Shown piece by piece: positions 35,697 to 48,300 of a DNA stretch of 64,000 nucleotides. Both the position numbers and the translations under genes were made by a program. Where the stretch lies: NCBI RefSeq assembly GCF_030864355.1, contig NC_083398.1:1054001-1118000 (forward strand). Direction: 5' to 3'. How positions within the stretch are numbered: the stretch's first letter is position 1; the number at the start of each line of letters is the position of its first letter. This DNA comes from Cutaneotrichosporon cavernicola. Taxonomy: Eukaryota; Basidiomycota; Tremellomycetes; Trichosporonales; Trichosporonaceae. The notes under the pieces are model-generated. The model was given only the letters and a program-made list of their open reading frames with translations, was not told the origin of the DNA and made no database searches.

Positions 35697-37268
35697 CTAC
35701 ACCCACGGACTCCCGACTTGCTTAGCCTTCATGAACCGACTAAGCATGATGAATGCGCCACCCGTGATCAATACGCATCCGCCGAACAGCGACGCTGGCA
35801 GATAACTCGGGTAATGGTCGATGAGGGCGGCAATGATTGGCGCACCTGCAAGCCAGCTCCACGATGTAGTGAAGAAGCACATGCCGAGGTATAGGCCGGC
35901 CTGCGGATTAGTATGGAGCGGCCGGGAAGCAAGGGGAGACTCACTTGGTTAACATCCGGCGCAAAGCTGGCCGCGGAGGGGTTGAGGCTGGCGCCATACC
36001 CTCCGCTCACCATCCCATATATCCCCAGGTACGTCAGAATTCCCGGAGTACTCTGGGTGAGGGACCAGAACATCTGGCTCAACCCGCTCGTGAGCGCGCA
36101 CATCATCAACACGTTGAGCGGGCCAGTGCGTGCGGCCACAATGAGGGGCACGATACGCCCAATAATAGATACGCCGTTGGAGATGGCTGGTGCGTAGTTT
36201 GCGATACCAACTGGCACGCCGCGAGAGGTTGCGTACGTCACGCCAAAAGTGAAGGGGGAGTAGATTGCGAGTGCGGCGAAGCACGCACCGACGAGGAAGA
36301 CAGAGTATTCCTTGTTTCGGTAAACGTCGGGAGAGAGGATGGCGAGTTTCTTACGTGGTGGCACCGTGGTCGAGAGTGAGAAAAAGCCGATCGTCGTGAA
36401 CGTCAGCACCATGAACGCCACTGGTGTCAGCTTGGGAGGGGAAGCACAGCTCACGGACGCGCATGCTCCATGCGAACCCGATCGCGGGCATGAGGTAGTT
36501 GAGCATGATGGGGAGGTAGATGCCAGCCACGGCCGATCCGCATGCTTGGAACCCGAAGACGAGGTTGCGGTGTCGGGAGCGTGCAAAGTGGTGGCTTAAT
36601 GTTGCGACGGAAGGGCTCTGGGCGTCAGGAGATACGTGGGAGAGAGAGGGTACTCACAAACATGGTTCCCATCCCGATGCCGACGCATATCCCATGCGCG
36701 AGCAGGACCTGGTAATACTTCTTGCTGATGCTCGCCATCATCAGCCCAAACACATACAGCCCTCCTCCGGCAACAGTGAGGTGCTTCAGGTACCCTGCGT
36801 CAAACAATGGGCCTGAGAAACAGCCAAGCATGGGACAGAGCGCCGAGTTGATTGCGCCAATCCACGAGATGGCCATAGCGCTTTCGTCCGGAAGCAGCTC
36901 GTTCTCGTAGTACTGCTGGAAGATGCCAAAGCTTTGTGTCATGCCGTCTGCTGTCAGCTGATAGCTAGGAGGGGGAACTTACAGCATATCATGTTGATCA
37001 CTACACTGCCAAGCACATTTAACCATCCCTTCCATCCAGGCTCGACGAACTCGTTGCTCTCGAACTGCTCCTTGTCGTCCTCCTTCGAGGTGGCCGATGA
37101 GATGCCTTTTTCCGCCTCGCTTTCGGGGATGGCGGCATTTGCGGCAGCCTCGGCTGGAGACGGATTGCGCACGTACGGCGCAGCCTCAACGGACAGGTGG
37201 CTCTCGATCTGCGCAAGCGGCAGGTGGCCCTGCCCGTAGCTGTGATTTGGTGGGTCGGCGCCAGTCAT
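35697..37268 (-). CDS. MFS transporter, monocarboxylate-porter-like
   Basis: About five exons; start MTGADPPNHSYGQGHL at 37268. A 95-residue cytosolic head rich in Glu/Ala/Ser precedes the first membrane segment (WLNVLGSVVINMIC, then YGMTQSFGIFQQYYENELL). The motif 'YG..Q..Y....L' and later ISWIGAINSALCPMLGCFSG are typical of fungal MCT-like (MCH/ESBP6) carriers. Twelve segments are plausible, ending GGAFIMLSRFMKAKQVGSPW. MFS fingerprints in loop 2-3 are MCT-like rather than sugar-like. Fungal members often do not move monocarboxylates, so substrate is open (riboflavin is one known example). Confidence 0.87.
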
Positions 37269-38031
37269 TGGTGATGGTGTGGAGCTCGAAGTGGGAGAGC
37301 GGATGTTCTGTGGAAATACGACTTCGGAAGACTGTGATGGAGGGCAGAGGACAGCAAGAACTCTCGTGGGCGTGTTGGGGTTGGGGTATAGGTCTGCAGC
37401 AAGGTAGGGCTGCACCAAGAGCAAGAGCAGATATGAGGTTAGAGACTCATCCTAGAGATATGCGATCAGCGCGCATGACTCCACAGAACACCGCCCATGG
37501 CCTACGGAGTTATGCTTCAGGAGAAAGTGGGGTATCAAGCCCCAAGGGTGGTGCCAACTCAACCATCTCCGGTCCCCGACCGGGCCGGTCTCCGTAGTGG
37601 AAAATTGGCCGAGCTCGGAAGGATGTTGCAAACCGCCCACAACATCGACTTCGACTTCGTCTGCGATCCTGCATGCCTTGTGCAAAAGGATAAGAGGGGT
37701 TGCGTTTGGGCTGCATCTCCCCTCTCAATGAATCCAAACGCAGACTGACTATCCGTAAGTCAACTCCGCAGAATGCATGACCGTTCTCCGAGCTTCGAAC
37801 TCCGGTGTCGGTGTGCGGATATGGCCGGGCCGGAGGATGTGATATTCCGGATGTACGATGGAATTACCAGAAGATGAGGCTTCCTCGTCCAGTGCGACTC
37901 AAGATGACGCTCAATTCGTAGTAAGCAGTCTAGGTTGGCAAAGAGGGGAATAGATGTACTCGCGATGATCAATCATGGCATCCGAGGTGTCATCTCTTCC
38001 CGATTTCGGCTACTCGGAAAATACTTCGACG
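37269..38031. other. Intergenic region upstream of the MCT-like gene
   Basis: About 760 bp; no feature recognised beyond promoter space. Confidence 0.5.
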
Positions 38032-39074
38032 CTACAGCTCAGTCGGACGAGCCCAGTCTCCAACGAGGTACCGTAGCGACTGGTCCGCGGGACGATCCCA
38101 CACAGGCGTGGCGGTAAACTCATCAAACTCAGCGGACTCCCACTCGATCTCCTCTGGAATACCGGCAAGCGCGCGGTGTACAAGCTCGAGATAACTCGCG
38201 TGCGGCGTGTGGAAAGCCTGGTACACGACGCTGAAGAGGTCCAAGTACAGCTCGCGTGCCAGCGCCACATGGTCGGGGGTGCTGAGTCAGTGTAGATAGA
38301 CACTGGTGGGGATGGGAGCGCGGATGTTCGTCTGGCATCAATGGGACCTTCTGGATCAGGTCTGACTCACCTTGACCAAAAGACCTGCATCGTGCCGGCC
38401 CTCACCTTTTGACCCGACCTTGACGCTGAGGCTCTTGTCACTCCACTCATCCTCGTTCCACCCCAGCAGGAACGGGGTGAGGCAGCTCAGCTTCCATCCC
38501 CCGCTCTCCATGTTCGCCGCCCAGCGCCGACTCAATGACCCGCCGGCCTGGTTGGCGATGATGGGAATAGAGGGGAGCATACTCGCCCACGGGGCGTAGT
38601 GCCGGTACTAGGAAGGGCGGCAGCCTTGGTACCCAGCAGCCTTATCAGAGCATCTGCGAGAGGAAGGTCACGAGTGAGCGGTGGGAGGAGGGCGGGGTCG
38701 ATGAACAGGCTTCTGTCAGCTACACCGTGGTCGAGGTTACCCCTCGCGCCGCTTGAATGCTTCGGCAAGGTACTTGCGCCCCGTCTCGAGATGAATTGAC
38801 GTCCAAGGCGTGTCAGGGTTCGTGTTGGACGGCCGACCGAAGAGGGAGAGGTTCGCTGCGACATCGTGTTGGCTGGGTCAGGTCGGATACTAGTTTGCGG
38901 AGCGACAGGATAAGAAAGGACTCGCTTGGTGTAGTCACCACTCGCGAGGTCAATGAAGCAGTCGGATGCGTGGGTGGCAGAGCCATCGAAGGCGGGCGGG
39001 GGCCGAGCCACGTTTTGGTTGTGTCGAACCAGGCGAGAGGCTAGGTGAGTAGGGATGCGGCGAGACATAGTCAT
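38032..39074 (-). CDS. Unrecognised multi-exon gene with unresolved frame joins
   Basis: I do not recognise this protein. Coding segments read in order: MSRRIPTHLASRLVRHNQNV, then FIDLASGDY and QHDVAANLSLFGRPSNTN with TPWTSIHLETGRKYLAEAF, then SLFIDPALLPPLTRDLPLAD, then YRHYAPWASMLPSIPIIANQ with WKLSCLTPFLLGWNEDEW, and finally LARELYLDLFSVVYQAFH with YLVGDWARPTEL. The first join uses a GC-AG intron (38935-38873). Two later joins, before YRHYAPW and before the final segment, are off by one base with every donor/acceptor pair I tried. The cause may be sequencing errors, unusual splicing or early decay. The protein-like composition (many Trp, Leu, acidic residues) argues the segments were or are coding. 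The start could be 39074 or 39068. Confidence 0.5.
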
Positions 39075-40468
39075 CTGGGAATGACAAAGTGACGCGATGT
39101 GAGGTAACAGCTGTAGGGTGAGCAAAGTGACGAAGACAGTGAGGAGAAGGAAGGTGGCGAGGCAAGTTGAGTCGTTGGCTTCAAAGTCAGAAGCATGGTG
39201 TGGCGGTGTGGCGCAGTGAGGATTGACATGAGACAACAGGCAATACAGTATTTGATCCAAGTAAAATATTGGTACATCAGAGAGGGAGAGGGAGCTCTAA
39301 GGATCAAGGGAGGGCTACAGAGAGTATCAACGGTGTGTGTGTCCGAGGCGCCACACGACGCTGTTACTTTTGTTGATCCCTCCCTCGATCATGACGGGCG
39401 TGACCGGAACCAGAATGAGCCACATGTTCCGCCTTAAGCGCCGGATCGTATGCTGAACAGTCCAACGTCAGTGAGTCAGTGCGCAGACTGTGCGCCTCGA
39501 ACAGCAATCGGCTGGTGAGTACTCGGCGGCCGTGTTACAGCTTGAGCACGTCACGCGTTGAGGGAGGGTGATGGAGGGACTATCTGGAGGGATTATCACT
39601 CGGGGCCGTGTGGGGCCACGCTCACAAAGGGCCGAGCGTCGGGTTAGTTGACATGCAATTCCCACGCCGACCCCATTGCATCTTCGCCGTAGTGTCAGTT
39701 CCAACCACCTCTACAACCTTCCTATGTTGGGTTGCCAGTATGTAGCGTCCAGCACAGACGTACAGTACGAGTTGCACGCTGAAGTCTCAAAGTTGAAGAA
39801 TTCCGGGGCGGGAAGAGCCTGGGAAGGACGATCGCTTCGCCTGTTTGCATGGACCTGCTGCAGGGAAGGTGTGCACTGCCCGCCCCGTTGGTCATAGTCT
39901 CGGAACTTGTACTGTAAAAGCACGTTCCTGATCTTCGTGTGCCCGCTTCGCAGCGAGTGAGACGAATCGCAAAGCTGAGCAGCGCGGACCTCCCGCCCTA
40001 GTGTGCAGCGCACGTTGGCGGTACGACGCGTTGTTGGTTAACGCAGCGCCATGGTTGCCGAATTGCCCAGTGAGCCGGACCAATCGAGCTGCAAAGAGGT
40101 GGTGGGAAAGGAGGGAAAGAGGGATGTCAGGCGCTCAGGGATTGGTGTCTGGGGCCGCGCTTGGTGACGTAGAGGATCAGCGCTCAAGCCTATGCCGAGT
40201 AGAGTGAGCAATGAGCAGGTGATTCAGGCGGGGAAGCCAATCTGATTCAAGCACTTTGCTGTCACCACACAGCTCACAGCGCGCGCCCCTAGCTTACTGT
40301 AATCACTCCCGCTCATACGCCCAACGATTCAGCTTATCCCGACCGCGCGTCCCACACACGCATCCACAAGCTCCACATCATTCTCCTTTACTCTTCTCTC
40401 TTGACTCTACTCTACCACTCAACGCGTTTACCCTTTCTCTTCCTATCCTACTCCCACCTTCTAACACA
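39075..40468. other. Divergent intergenic region, about 1.4 kb
   Basis: Between the unresolved gene and the small Gln/Gly-rich gene. The 200 bp before 40469 are strongly pyrimidine-rich, as in an active promoter. Nothing else is recognised. Confidence 0.5.
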
Positions 40469-41218
40469 ATGGTAAGTCTGTCCTCGCCACTCCCATCGCC
40501 ATTCACATGCCGATTGGCACAACCCTCCTCACTCGCGTCCTCGACGTTGTTCATGAGAGCGCGCCTTCCTCAGCACCTTGCCCGCCCCATACTGAACCCC
40601 GCTCACCCTAGTCTTCGAACCAGCAGCAGGGCCAGGCCGGCCAGTTCGCTACGCAGGGCCAGTACGGTGGCGTGACCGGTGGTGGCTTCGGCGGGGCGCT
40701 CGCCAAGGATCGCGACGGCAACCAGGCCCAGAGCCAGCAGGACGAGCGCTCCCCGTACGAGGGCTACGGCGCCAACGACAGTGAGTCCACGGCTAGCTGG
40801 GCCGATGGCCAATCAGGCGATGTCCCTTGTCCTTACTGACGCCAGGCTCCGCCAGCGGTGGCTTCGGCCTCAACCAGAGCGGCTCGTCGTTCTCGCGTGC
40901 GGTGAGTGGTAGGAGATCGCCATCGCCCTAGCAATGACGTCCCTGGACAGATCAAGAGATGGGGAAAGCTGATAGCAGAACCAGATGGGCTTCGACGACA
41001 CCAAGGGCAACATTGGTTCGGAGCAGTACAACTACACCTCCAACGACGGCGGTATGAAGACTGGCGCCAGCACCCCCGGCTACCGCAAGGAGGGCGAGGA
41101 CGAGGGTAACCTTACCTCGCAGTTCCGTGGCCAGAACCTTGCCTTATCGGTACAGCTGTGCAGATGAGTTTAAGCTAACAGACAGAAGAAGAAGGACGAC
41201 GACGAGCCCGAGATCTAA
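40469..41218 (+). CDS. Small Gln/Gly/Ser-rich unknown protein with a lone-ATG first exon
   Basis: Exons 40469-40471 (just the start codon), 40612-40780, 40846-40901, 40979-41149 and 41186-41218 splice in phase to 143 aa. The protein starts SSNQQQGQAGQFATQGQYGG after Met, then GFGGALAKDRDGNQ, a GGFGLNQSGSSFSR block, NQMGFDDTKGNIGSEQYNY and a Lys/Asp tail (KKKDDDEPEI). It is hydrophilic and low in complexity, without membrane segments, so probably disordered and soluble. I do not recognise the family. The Gln/Gly style resembles the A/B tandem genes, but no sequence motif is shared. Confidence 0.75.
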
Positions 41219-41801
41219 GGTCCTGGACTGGTGTCGCTCTGATCGGTCAACCGCATGTGCATCGTCATGGCCGCGTGTAATAATGAAGGAGATTGTTCTA
41301 TGAAGTTGTGAACACTGAGTACGGGATACGAGGGCGCTGAGCAGACCTTGCAGGTTGTGCAGGGGAAAGCAGGCGCGTGGTGTGTCTGCGCAGGCAGCGA
41401 TCCGAGCTTGTCTTGCTCGATTGGCTAATCGTTGGTGGCTCATTGCTTCTTGGTTTGATCTACTGACCATGCTGTGCCAGAATTCGCGCCATTCGCAATC
41501 TGCCTAGGTTGCGATCGTTCCGAGGTTCCTAGGCCATGAAGTCACTAGGCCCCTAGGTGCAATCCGGTACGAACAACGATTGATGGCAAGTTGGCGCTTG
41601 GACAAGAGTGCCAGGGTCGCTTTGAATTCATCTTATCTCAATACCTCAAAGCCCCACCCAAGCCACCCAAGGATTTATCTAGGATCTAGGATTGACCCAA
41701 GACGTGGCGTGATTTTCACACTCGTTTTGTATGCAGCATGCGGCTCTACATCATCTCATTCTCGGTCTCTCTCATTTCTCTCCAAATCCATAGCCCCGGC
41801 C
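41219..41801. other. Intergenic region, about 580 bp
   Basis: 3' flank of the small gene and promoter of the SGNH hydrolase gene. It has several short CCTAGG-containing repeats near 41500-41560. Confidence 0.5.
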
Positions 41802-43786
41802 ATGGTTGACACGTCGTCTGGGCGCGCTGGCCTGGGGTCATTCCCACCCATGCCATCAGATTCATCACCAGCACGACACTCCGGCACCTTCACCCACCGC
41901 CCACGGCATCGCTGGGTCAGGCCTATCCTCATTCTCGCCATCCCCTCCGCGCTCATCTTCCTCTACATCATTGCTTACCCCTTCATACCGTCTTTGCCGC
42001 CGCCGCCTCGGATCCGAATCGAGACGGGCGACCCGATCCTAGCCTCGCCTGCCGAACCATCACCAGTGGCCCCACTAGCGCCGATCGTGGCGTCAGCGGA
42101 CGCCTGTGTATGCGGCGTCACGGACCGCGGCAAAGCGCTGTGCAATGTGTACCAGAAGACAGGCCTGAGAGCGTCGCGCATTGCGCACAGCACCGGAGCA
42201 AGGTTGCGCCGCGTCCTCGGCAAGGCGCGCGCCGGAAACGACATCAAGGTCGGCGTGCTTGGAGGAAGCGGTGAGCCCGAACCTAAAGCCCCTTCTCCCT
42301 GTCATCAGCTATTTTCTTCCTTCCCCTCTCCACGAGCGACCCGGTATCGTCCAATTACTCAAGCTGACATCAGTCTCCGCGTGTCGCGGTGTCCACCCGA
42401 CACCAGAGCACCCCGAGGGCGACCCTGCAGGCCCGGGATGCTACACGTCGGTCGTGCACGAGTATCTCAAGCAGACTTTCCCCGACTCGAAGGTCCAGCT
42501 CTTTAACGGCGCACTCGGTGGCATGGATAGCTCCTACTACGCGTTCTGCGGAGTAAGCCTAGCGCCTGCCGTAACACTGTGGCTGACGTCAAGACCCATC
42601 ACATTCCGAGCGACCTGGATCTTATCGTTCTTGAGTTTGATGTCAACGACGAACCGTGAGTTGCTGCCCGAGAATAACTGATTCAGTGACCCGATCTACC
42701 AGCAATTCTTCGACCAGTTGCTGCGGGTGCTGCTTGAGTTCAAAACGCAGCCTGCTATTGTGATTCTCGGGTCGTGGGCGCCCCAGATTGCGCAGGACGT
42801 CGGGTACGCAGACCCGCAGATCTTCCACCTACCCATTGCGTTATACTACGACATCCCCTACCTGTCGCTCAAGCGCGTCATCTTCTACCACTACGCACGC
42901 TTCCCGCACTCGACGGCAAAGGCGTTCTTCCTCGGCGACCAGCTGCACCCGAACGCGCGGGGACACCGCCTCCTCGCTGACCTCCTCATTGCGTACCTTG
43001 AGTCGGAGCTCTGTATGCTCCACCACTTTGGCCTTCCAACCGTCCCGTCTGTAGAGGAGACGATCGCAACGACCAACCCAGCATCTTCGCTTGTCGAGCT
43101 TAGCTTCCCTTTCCAGATGGATGGAGCTGTCGACTGGACGATTGTTCCTGACGACTGGGAGGTGACTTTCGACGAGGACAAGCTCGCAGCCATCGGCGAA
43201 GAGCGCCGCCACTTTGCGCTGCCACAGACACCGTACAGCATACCCTTCTTCAACACGTTCCAGCCGCTCAGTGAGGTGCTCGACCCGAGCAAGCCGGACC
43301 CTCCGCGACCCGACCACATCATGAGCCTCCCGCAGCCGACACTCTACTGTGCTGACGCAAACGACCCGAAGCATCCCATGCAGCCGGTCGAGCACGAGGG
43401 CTGGGAGGCATGGGACTGGAAGGGCGAGAAGCACTACTGGATCTCCTCCACCATCGGCGCACGCATCCGCGTTGACATCAAGGTCTCTGCTGGCCGGTGA
43501 GTTGATGCCTTATGTAACAGCTGACAAAAGCGTCGCCATATCCTACTTCCGCAGCAAGCAGTACGACCTTGGTGACGCGTACTGCTGGGTCGACGACAAT
43601 GAGAGTGGCGCTGTCCGCCTCGCTGGTTATTGGGAGCGACCGTACAACCACGCCACGGTGCGCTATATCGACCGCAACGTCACGACCGGCGACCACTACG
43701 TGACGTGCGAGGTGGCAAAGGAGACGAGCCACCAGACGAACCCAGATGCCCATCATTTCCGCATTGTCGCCGTCATGGCGACCTAG
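41802..43786 (+). CDS. Membrane-anchored SGNH/GDSL-type hydrolase
   Basis: Exons 41802-42270, 42374-42552, 42594-42655, 42687-43496 and 43531-43786 give 591 aa. A single membrane segment near residue 55 (ILILAIPSALIFLYIIAY) after a basic cytosolic head predicts a type II protein with a lumenal catalytic domain. SGNH blocks are visible: block I VGVLGGSVSACRG with the nucleophile at or near S156, a conserved Gly block (FNGALGGMDSSYYAFCG), block III LEFDVNDEP with the Asn, and block V DQLHPNARGH with Asp and His. The C-terminal 250 residues form a second domain ending HHFRIVAVMAT. Related basidiomycete proteins modify glycans or capsule in the Golgi; this role is inferred. Confidence 0.82.
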
Positions 43787-43889
43787 GCATATGTAACATA
43801 CGACTCCGTTCAGAGACTCAGCCTCATCCCGTGTTTTGTAACTAGACTAGACATTACATGCAGGGCAGAAGTAGCACTATCACGGAACT

Positions 43890-45085
43890 CTACTTCCTCC
43901 CCGCCACCGCGTTCAGTTGCTCAAGATCAGCCTCTGTTCCGACCTCAGTCGTTTGCCGTTCGATGGCATCTAGACGATCCGCTGGCACCTCGCCTGCGCG
44001 TCCGTCAGCTAGCGCCTTACCAACCGCCCATGAGAGGTATGCCTGGCGGCCCGTCTCCCAAGCAACGCCCGGAGAAACGCCTGGCGGCCGCGCCTGCATC
44101 TTGACGTCCTCGAGATTGGTGTGAAGGGAACCAAGCGCGTCCACCACGCCGCCCGCCTTCTCGTCGAGCGGAATAACTGGTGTAAGCTCCTTCAAACTTG
44201 GTATTCACGTCCGGCTTCCGCAACGGCATCGCGCACAAAGCCGACCTCGTTCCGCCGGTGCTGCGCCACCTGCAGTCTTCGGTCGAGCACCGCCTCGGCC
44301 CTCTCAAGCCGATACCGCACCAGTCGCGCCTGTTCGACCTTTGCGCGCAAACTCGCGAGGCGGGCAGCGAGCACGTCCTCTCCCTCATCGAGGTCCGCGA
44401 TGAACTGTGCGCGCGCGAAATCCATTTCCTTGTGCCACGGCTGGTGTCAGCGTCTCTTCTTCCTCTCCGTTGCCCTCTCTTTCCTCGCCTGCACCTTCCA
44501 CTCCCTCATCCACTGCGCCTCCCGCCCCCCAACCACCACCATTCTTCTCACTCCCGCTTATCTCCTTCCCAATCACGCACCAGAACCAAGTCCATCCCGT
44601 CTGGCACCGCAAAGCTGTTCCGCAATGCGTACGCAGTGTACTTGTCGAATGCGCGGTCAATGACGTTCTCCAGAAGCGTCTCGAACGCGTGGCTCCCTCG
44701 GTCTACCTCTTGATCATACTCTGCGCGTCCTGACGCGATCGACCGCGCCCACCCCTCGACCGAGTTGACGGTCGGGTAGATTGCCGAGCGGGCGTGCTCG
44801 GCGATGTCTGAGAGTAGGTGGTACGGGTCGAAGCCCATCATCTGTTGTCAGCGCGTCAAAGAGTCAGAAGGCACCACGCACCTCGGCCATGAACGCTTCC
44901 CTGTCGTCCTTTGAGAGCTGCTGCGGCGCGCGTGGGACTGGCTCGTAATCCCACGTGATTGAGTCGGGGAGAGCGAGTGGTGGCATGTTCAGTGTGTGCT
45001 TGGAGCTGGAGGCTATAGGTTGTGGTGGGGGTTCCGTGGACTCGACAGCCGCCTTGGGAATGTGCGGGAGGGGATTGCGAGACAT
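43890..45085 (-). CDS. MTW1: Kinetochore protein MIS12/MTW1
   Basis: Subunit of the MIND/Mis12 complex linking centromeric chromatin to microtubule-binding NDC80. Four exons. Start MSRNPLPHIPKAAVESTEPP, then LSKDDREAFMAE joined to MMGFDPYHLLSDIAEHARSA. The Mis12 signature follows: AFETLLENVIDRAFDKYTAY with ALRNSFAVP, then after an intron DLVLPWHKEMDF. The rest is coiled coil (LAARLASLRAKVEQARLVRY, then RRLQVAQHRR). The last intron (44208-44177) is only 32 nt, joining AVAEAG to LIPLDEKAGG. The C-terminus ends LEQLNAVAGRK. Convergent with the SGNH gene (103 bp apart) and divergent with HIR1 (264 bp). Confidence 0.9.
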
Positions 45086-45349
45086 CGCGTGAGCGTACCA
45101 GGGTGATGGAGTGGATGTGGATGGCGCGAGAGCTATGGTGAAGATGGGTTTGTTTTGATTACAGGTGGTTAACGGTCAGCTCCACGTGGGAGCTTATCAA
45201 AATCAATGACGTGTGTGGATTGTTGTCATGGCCCATGCCGTAGGTACCAGACGCGACGATCACTAACGTTTCTCACCGTCCATTCATTCCCATCTTTCCA
45301 AGCTATCTAGAGTTCTCGTTAAACTACATCCCGCTCGCAGCTGCCCACG

Positions 45350-48300
45350 ATGAAGGTCACCAAGCCCGCGTGGGTTGAGCACTCGACGGGTAAGTGATCA
45401 ATTGAGCAACCTGACGCCAGGTGACAAGAATACCCGGAGCCCGATCTACTCCATCGCCGTCCATCCCGACGGCACGCGTCTCGCGACTGGCGGACAAGGT
45501 GGGTGTGCGCGTGGCTAGGCTGATTCCAGATAACAAGGTCAAGATCTGGAACACGCTGCCCATCCTCAGCGAAGAGGCTGCTGCCAACGAACTGAACCAC
45601 AAGCTGCTGTGCACCATGTCTGCGCACACCGGTGAGCTGCAATTCCCGCTCCCCCTCGCTCTGCTTTCCTCTCTCGCATCAGCTCCTGCGGTCTGCCCTC
45701 TCGCCTTGCCCTCCCTCGCCCGCTGATGCCAGGTCCCGTTCTCACGGTACGCTGGGCACACCATGGTCGCTTCCTTGCCAGTGGCAGCGACGACTCGGTG
45801 CTCTTGATCTGGGACATAGACCCCGCGGGTGGCGGGCGCGTTTTCGGATCTGAAGAAGTCAACGTCGAAAACTGGAAGGCGCTACGTCGCCTCGTGGGGC
45901 ACATTGCGGACGTGGTCGACTGCGCGTGGTCGCGTGACGACACCATGCTCGCTTCCGTCGGCCTCGACTCGAAGATCATCATCTGGGACTGCACGAACAA
46001 CTTTGGTGAGGACGTATCCGGCTATGCTAACAACAGAACGCATGATCACTATCGACGCGCACGACACGTTTGTCAAGGGCGTTACGTGGGACCCCGTCGG
46101 CAACTTCCTCGCCACACAGGTGAGCTCGCTGAATGTGCGGAACTAGCTGACAGCAGTCGGACGACAAGTCGGTGCGCATCTGGAACACAGACAACTGGCA
46201 GTGTGTGGAGAAGGTATCGAAGCCGTTCGAGCTGTCACCATCCTCGACGTTCTTCCGCCGCCTCAGCTGGTCGCCTGACGGCGCGTTCATCGCTACGTCC
46301 AACGCCATGAACGGCCCTGTCTTCGTCGCTGCAGTTATTGAGCGCGAGGGGTGGCAGTCGGACATCTCGTTCGTTGGCCATGAGAATACCGTCCAGGTTG
46401 CGGCCTTCAACCCTCGCCTGTTCTTCCGCATCGGCGACGAGGCAAGCCGCGTCAACGCATCGTGCATGGTAGCCCTTGGTGCGGACGATTTCACCGTCTC
46501 GATCTGGCGCAACACCATGCACAAGCCCTTGGCTGTCATCCGCGATATATTTAACAGAGCTATTTTGGACCTGTGCTGGTTCGTTGTCCTTGCCCGAGTA
46601 ATCTGACGCCAGGTCGAATGACGGACTGGTTCTCTACGGCTGCTCGGCGGATGGGACGGCAATGGCGATCTCCTTCCGTCCTGAGGAGTTCCCCGAATTG
46701 GGTCAGCCGGAGATGACCCAGATGATACTCGACGAGTACAACTTCAAACCGGCACGCAAGCGTAAAGCGCTCACCTTGGGTCCCTCCTCGAGCTTCGCGG
46801 CGCCAGCGCCAGGCGGCGAGGAGAAGGTCAACATGCTCCAGCCGCGCAAGGGCAAGCCCAAGCCTCGTAAGATCAACTTACAGGGCACAATGACAGGCGG
46901 CGCCATGGCTGCCAATGGGCGCTCCTCGTCATCGATGAGCATTGGGGGAGGAGGCGGACGCGCCCCACTCCAGCGCCCCGAGGAGGGCAATGGCAGGTCA
47001 CCACAAAGGCCAGTATTGCACACAGAGCCGCGCGGCGGTGCGCTAGACGCGTTTGCGCGCGCTGCTGACCAGCCATTGAGTATGAGCAGCGGCTCCGCCG
47101 CTACGGCGCGCATGCTGGAAGGTGCACGAGGCATGTTCGAGGACCGCGACCGGTCACGCCGAGACATGTACGACGACCGGGGTTCGCACGCTGGCGCTGG
47201 CGAGAAGCGCAAGGTGAGCCTGGACACGGAAGACGACTACGAGCGGCCCGCCAAGGGACGGAGTCTCGGTGCGTCGCGACCACTGCCTCCTGTGCAGGAG
47301 ATTCGCGCACCTTTGGTCGCCATCTCCGGCGGCAACGTTGGCGGCGGTGTCAAGCCACTGCCCGTTCCCCGTGTTCAAACAGGCCTCCAGACCAACCAGG
47401 AGGACGGTCACGGCTCGTTCAAGGCCGAGAACGTTGGAGCGACGCAAGAATACTCGGTTACCTTCTCGCACGGCGGCGAGGATCGCTGGAAGTACTTCAT
47501 TCCCTCTCCTGCCATTCTCATCACCGCGACGTCGCAGTTTTGCGCCGTGGCATGTCAGGACGGTACGGTGTACACCTACTCGACGGGTGGGAGACAGCTC
47601 GACAACTTCAGGCTCTCCCTCCCTGCCTCGGACATTGTGGGCTGCGATGGGCGCCTACTGATCCTGGCTGCGGACGGGGAGCTGCGCGTGATGTGAGTCA
47701 GCAACATCGAGACCAGTTAGCTGACAGCAGCGAGGTGAAAAACCGGCGCAAGTTCGTCCCTCCAACGCCGGTGCGCCACCTCGTCCCTGACGTAGCTGAG
47801 GGCGACATGCCACCCGTCGAGGCCTTCCTGCGCCCGAACGGGACACCCGTCCTCGTCACCTCGGAGCCAGCTGCCTGGGCGTTCGACCGCGAGATGGGCG
47901 TGTGGAGCCAGATCGCTGCTTCGTGGTGGTCCGCCTCGCCATTAAACGAGCACGAAGGCCGGACACGCAACGGGCGCTCCGTGCCGAACGGCCCACTGGC
48001 TGAGATCGAGGCCAAGGTTGCCGCTATGCGCAGCGTTGCACCGCCCGACTCCAAACCCAACTGGTGGAACGAGTCCATGGCGTGTGGACATTACGAGACA
48101 CGCCTGCGGGGTGCACGGCTGCTAGGGTCAAAGGACGAGTACCGCCACTGGCTGAAGGAGTACGCCAAGTACCTCGCCGACGAGTCTTTCCGCGAGCGCG
48201 CCGAAGACGTGCTCGCCGAGCTTATGGGCCCGATCTTCCAGTAAGCTACGAGACATTGACTTTGAAGCTGACACCAGCCTCGAGGGCCGGTCGATCGACT

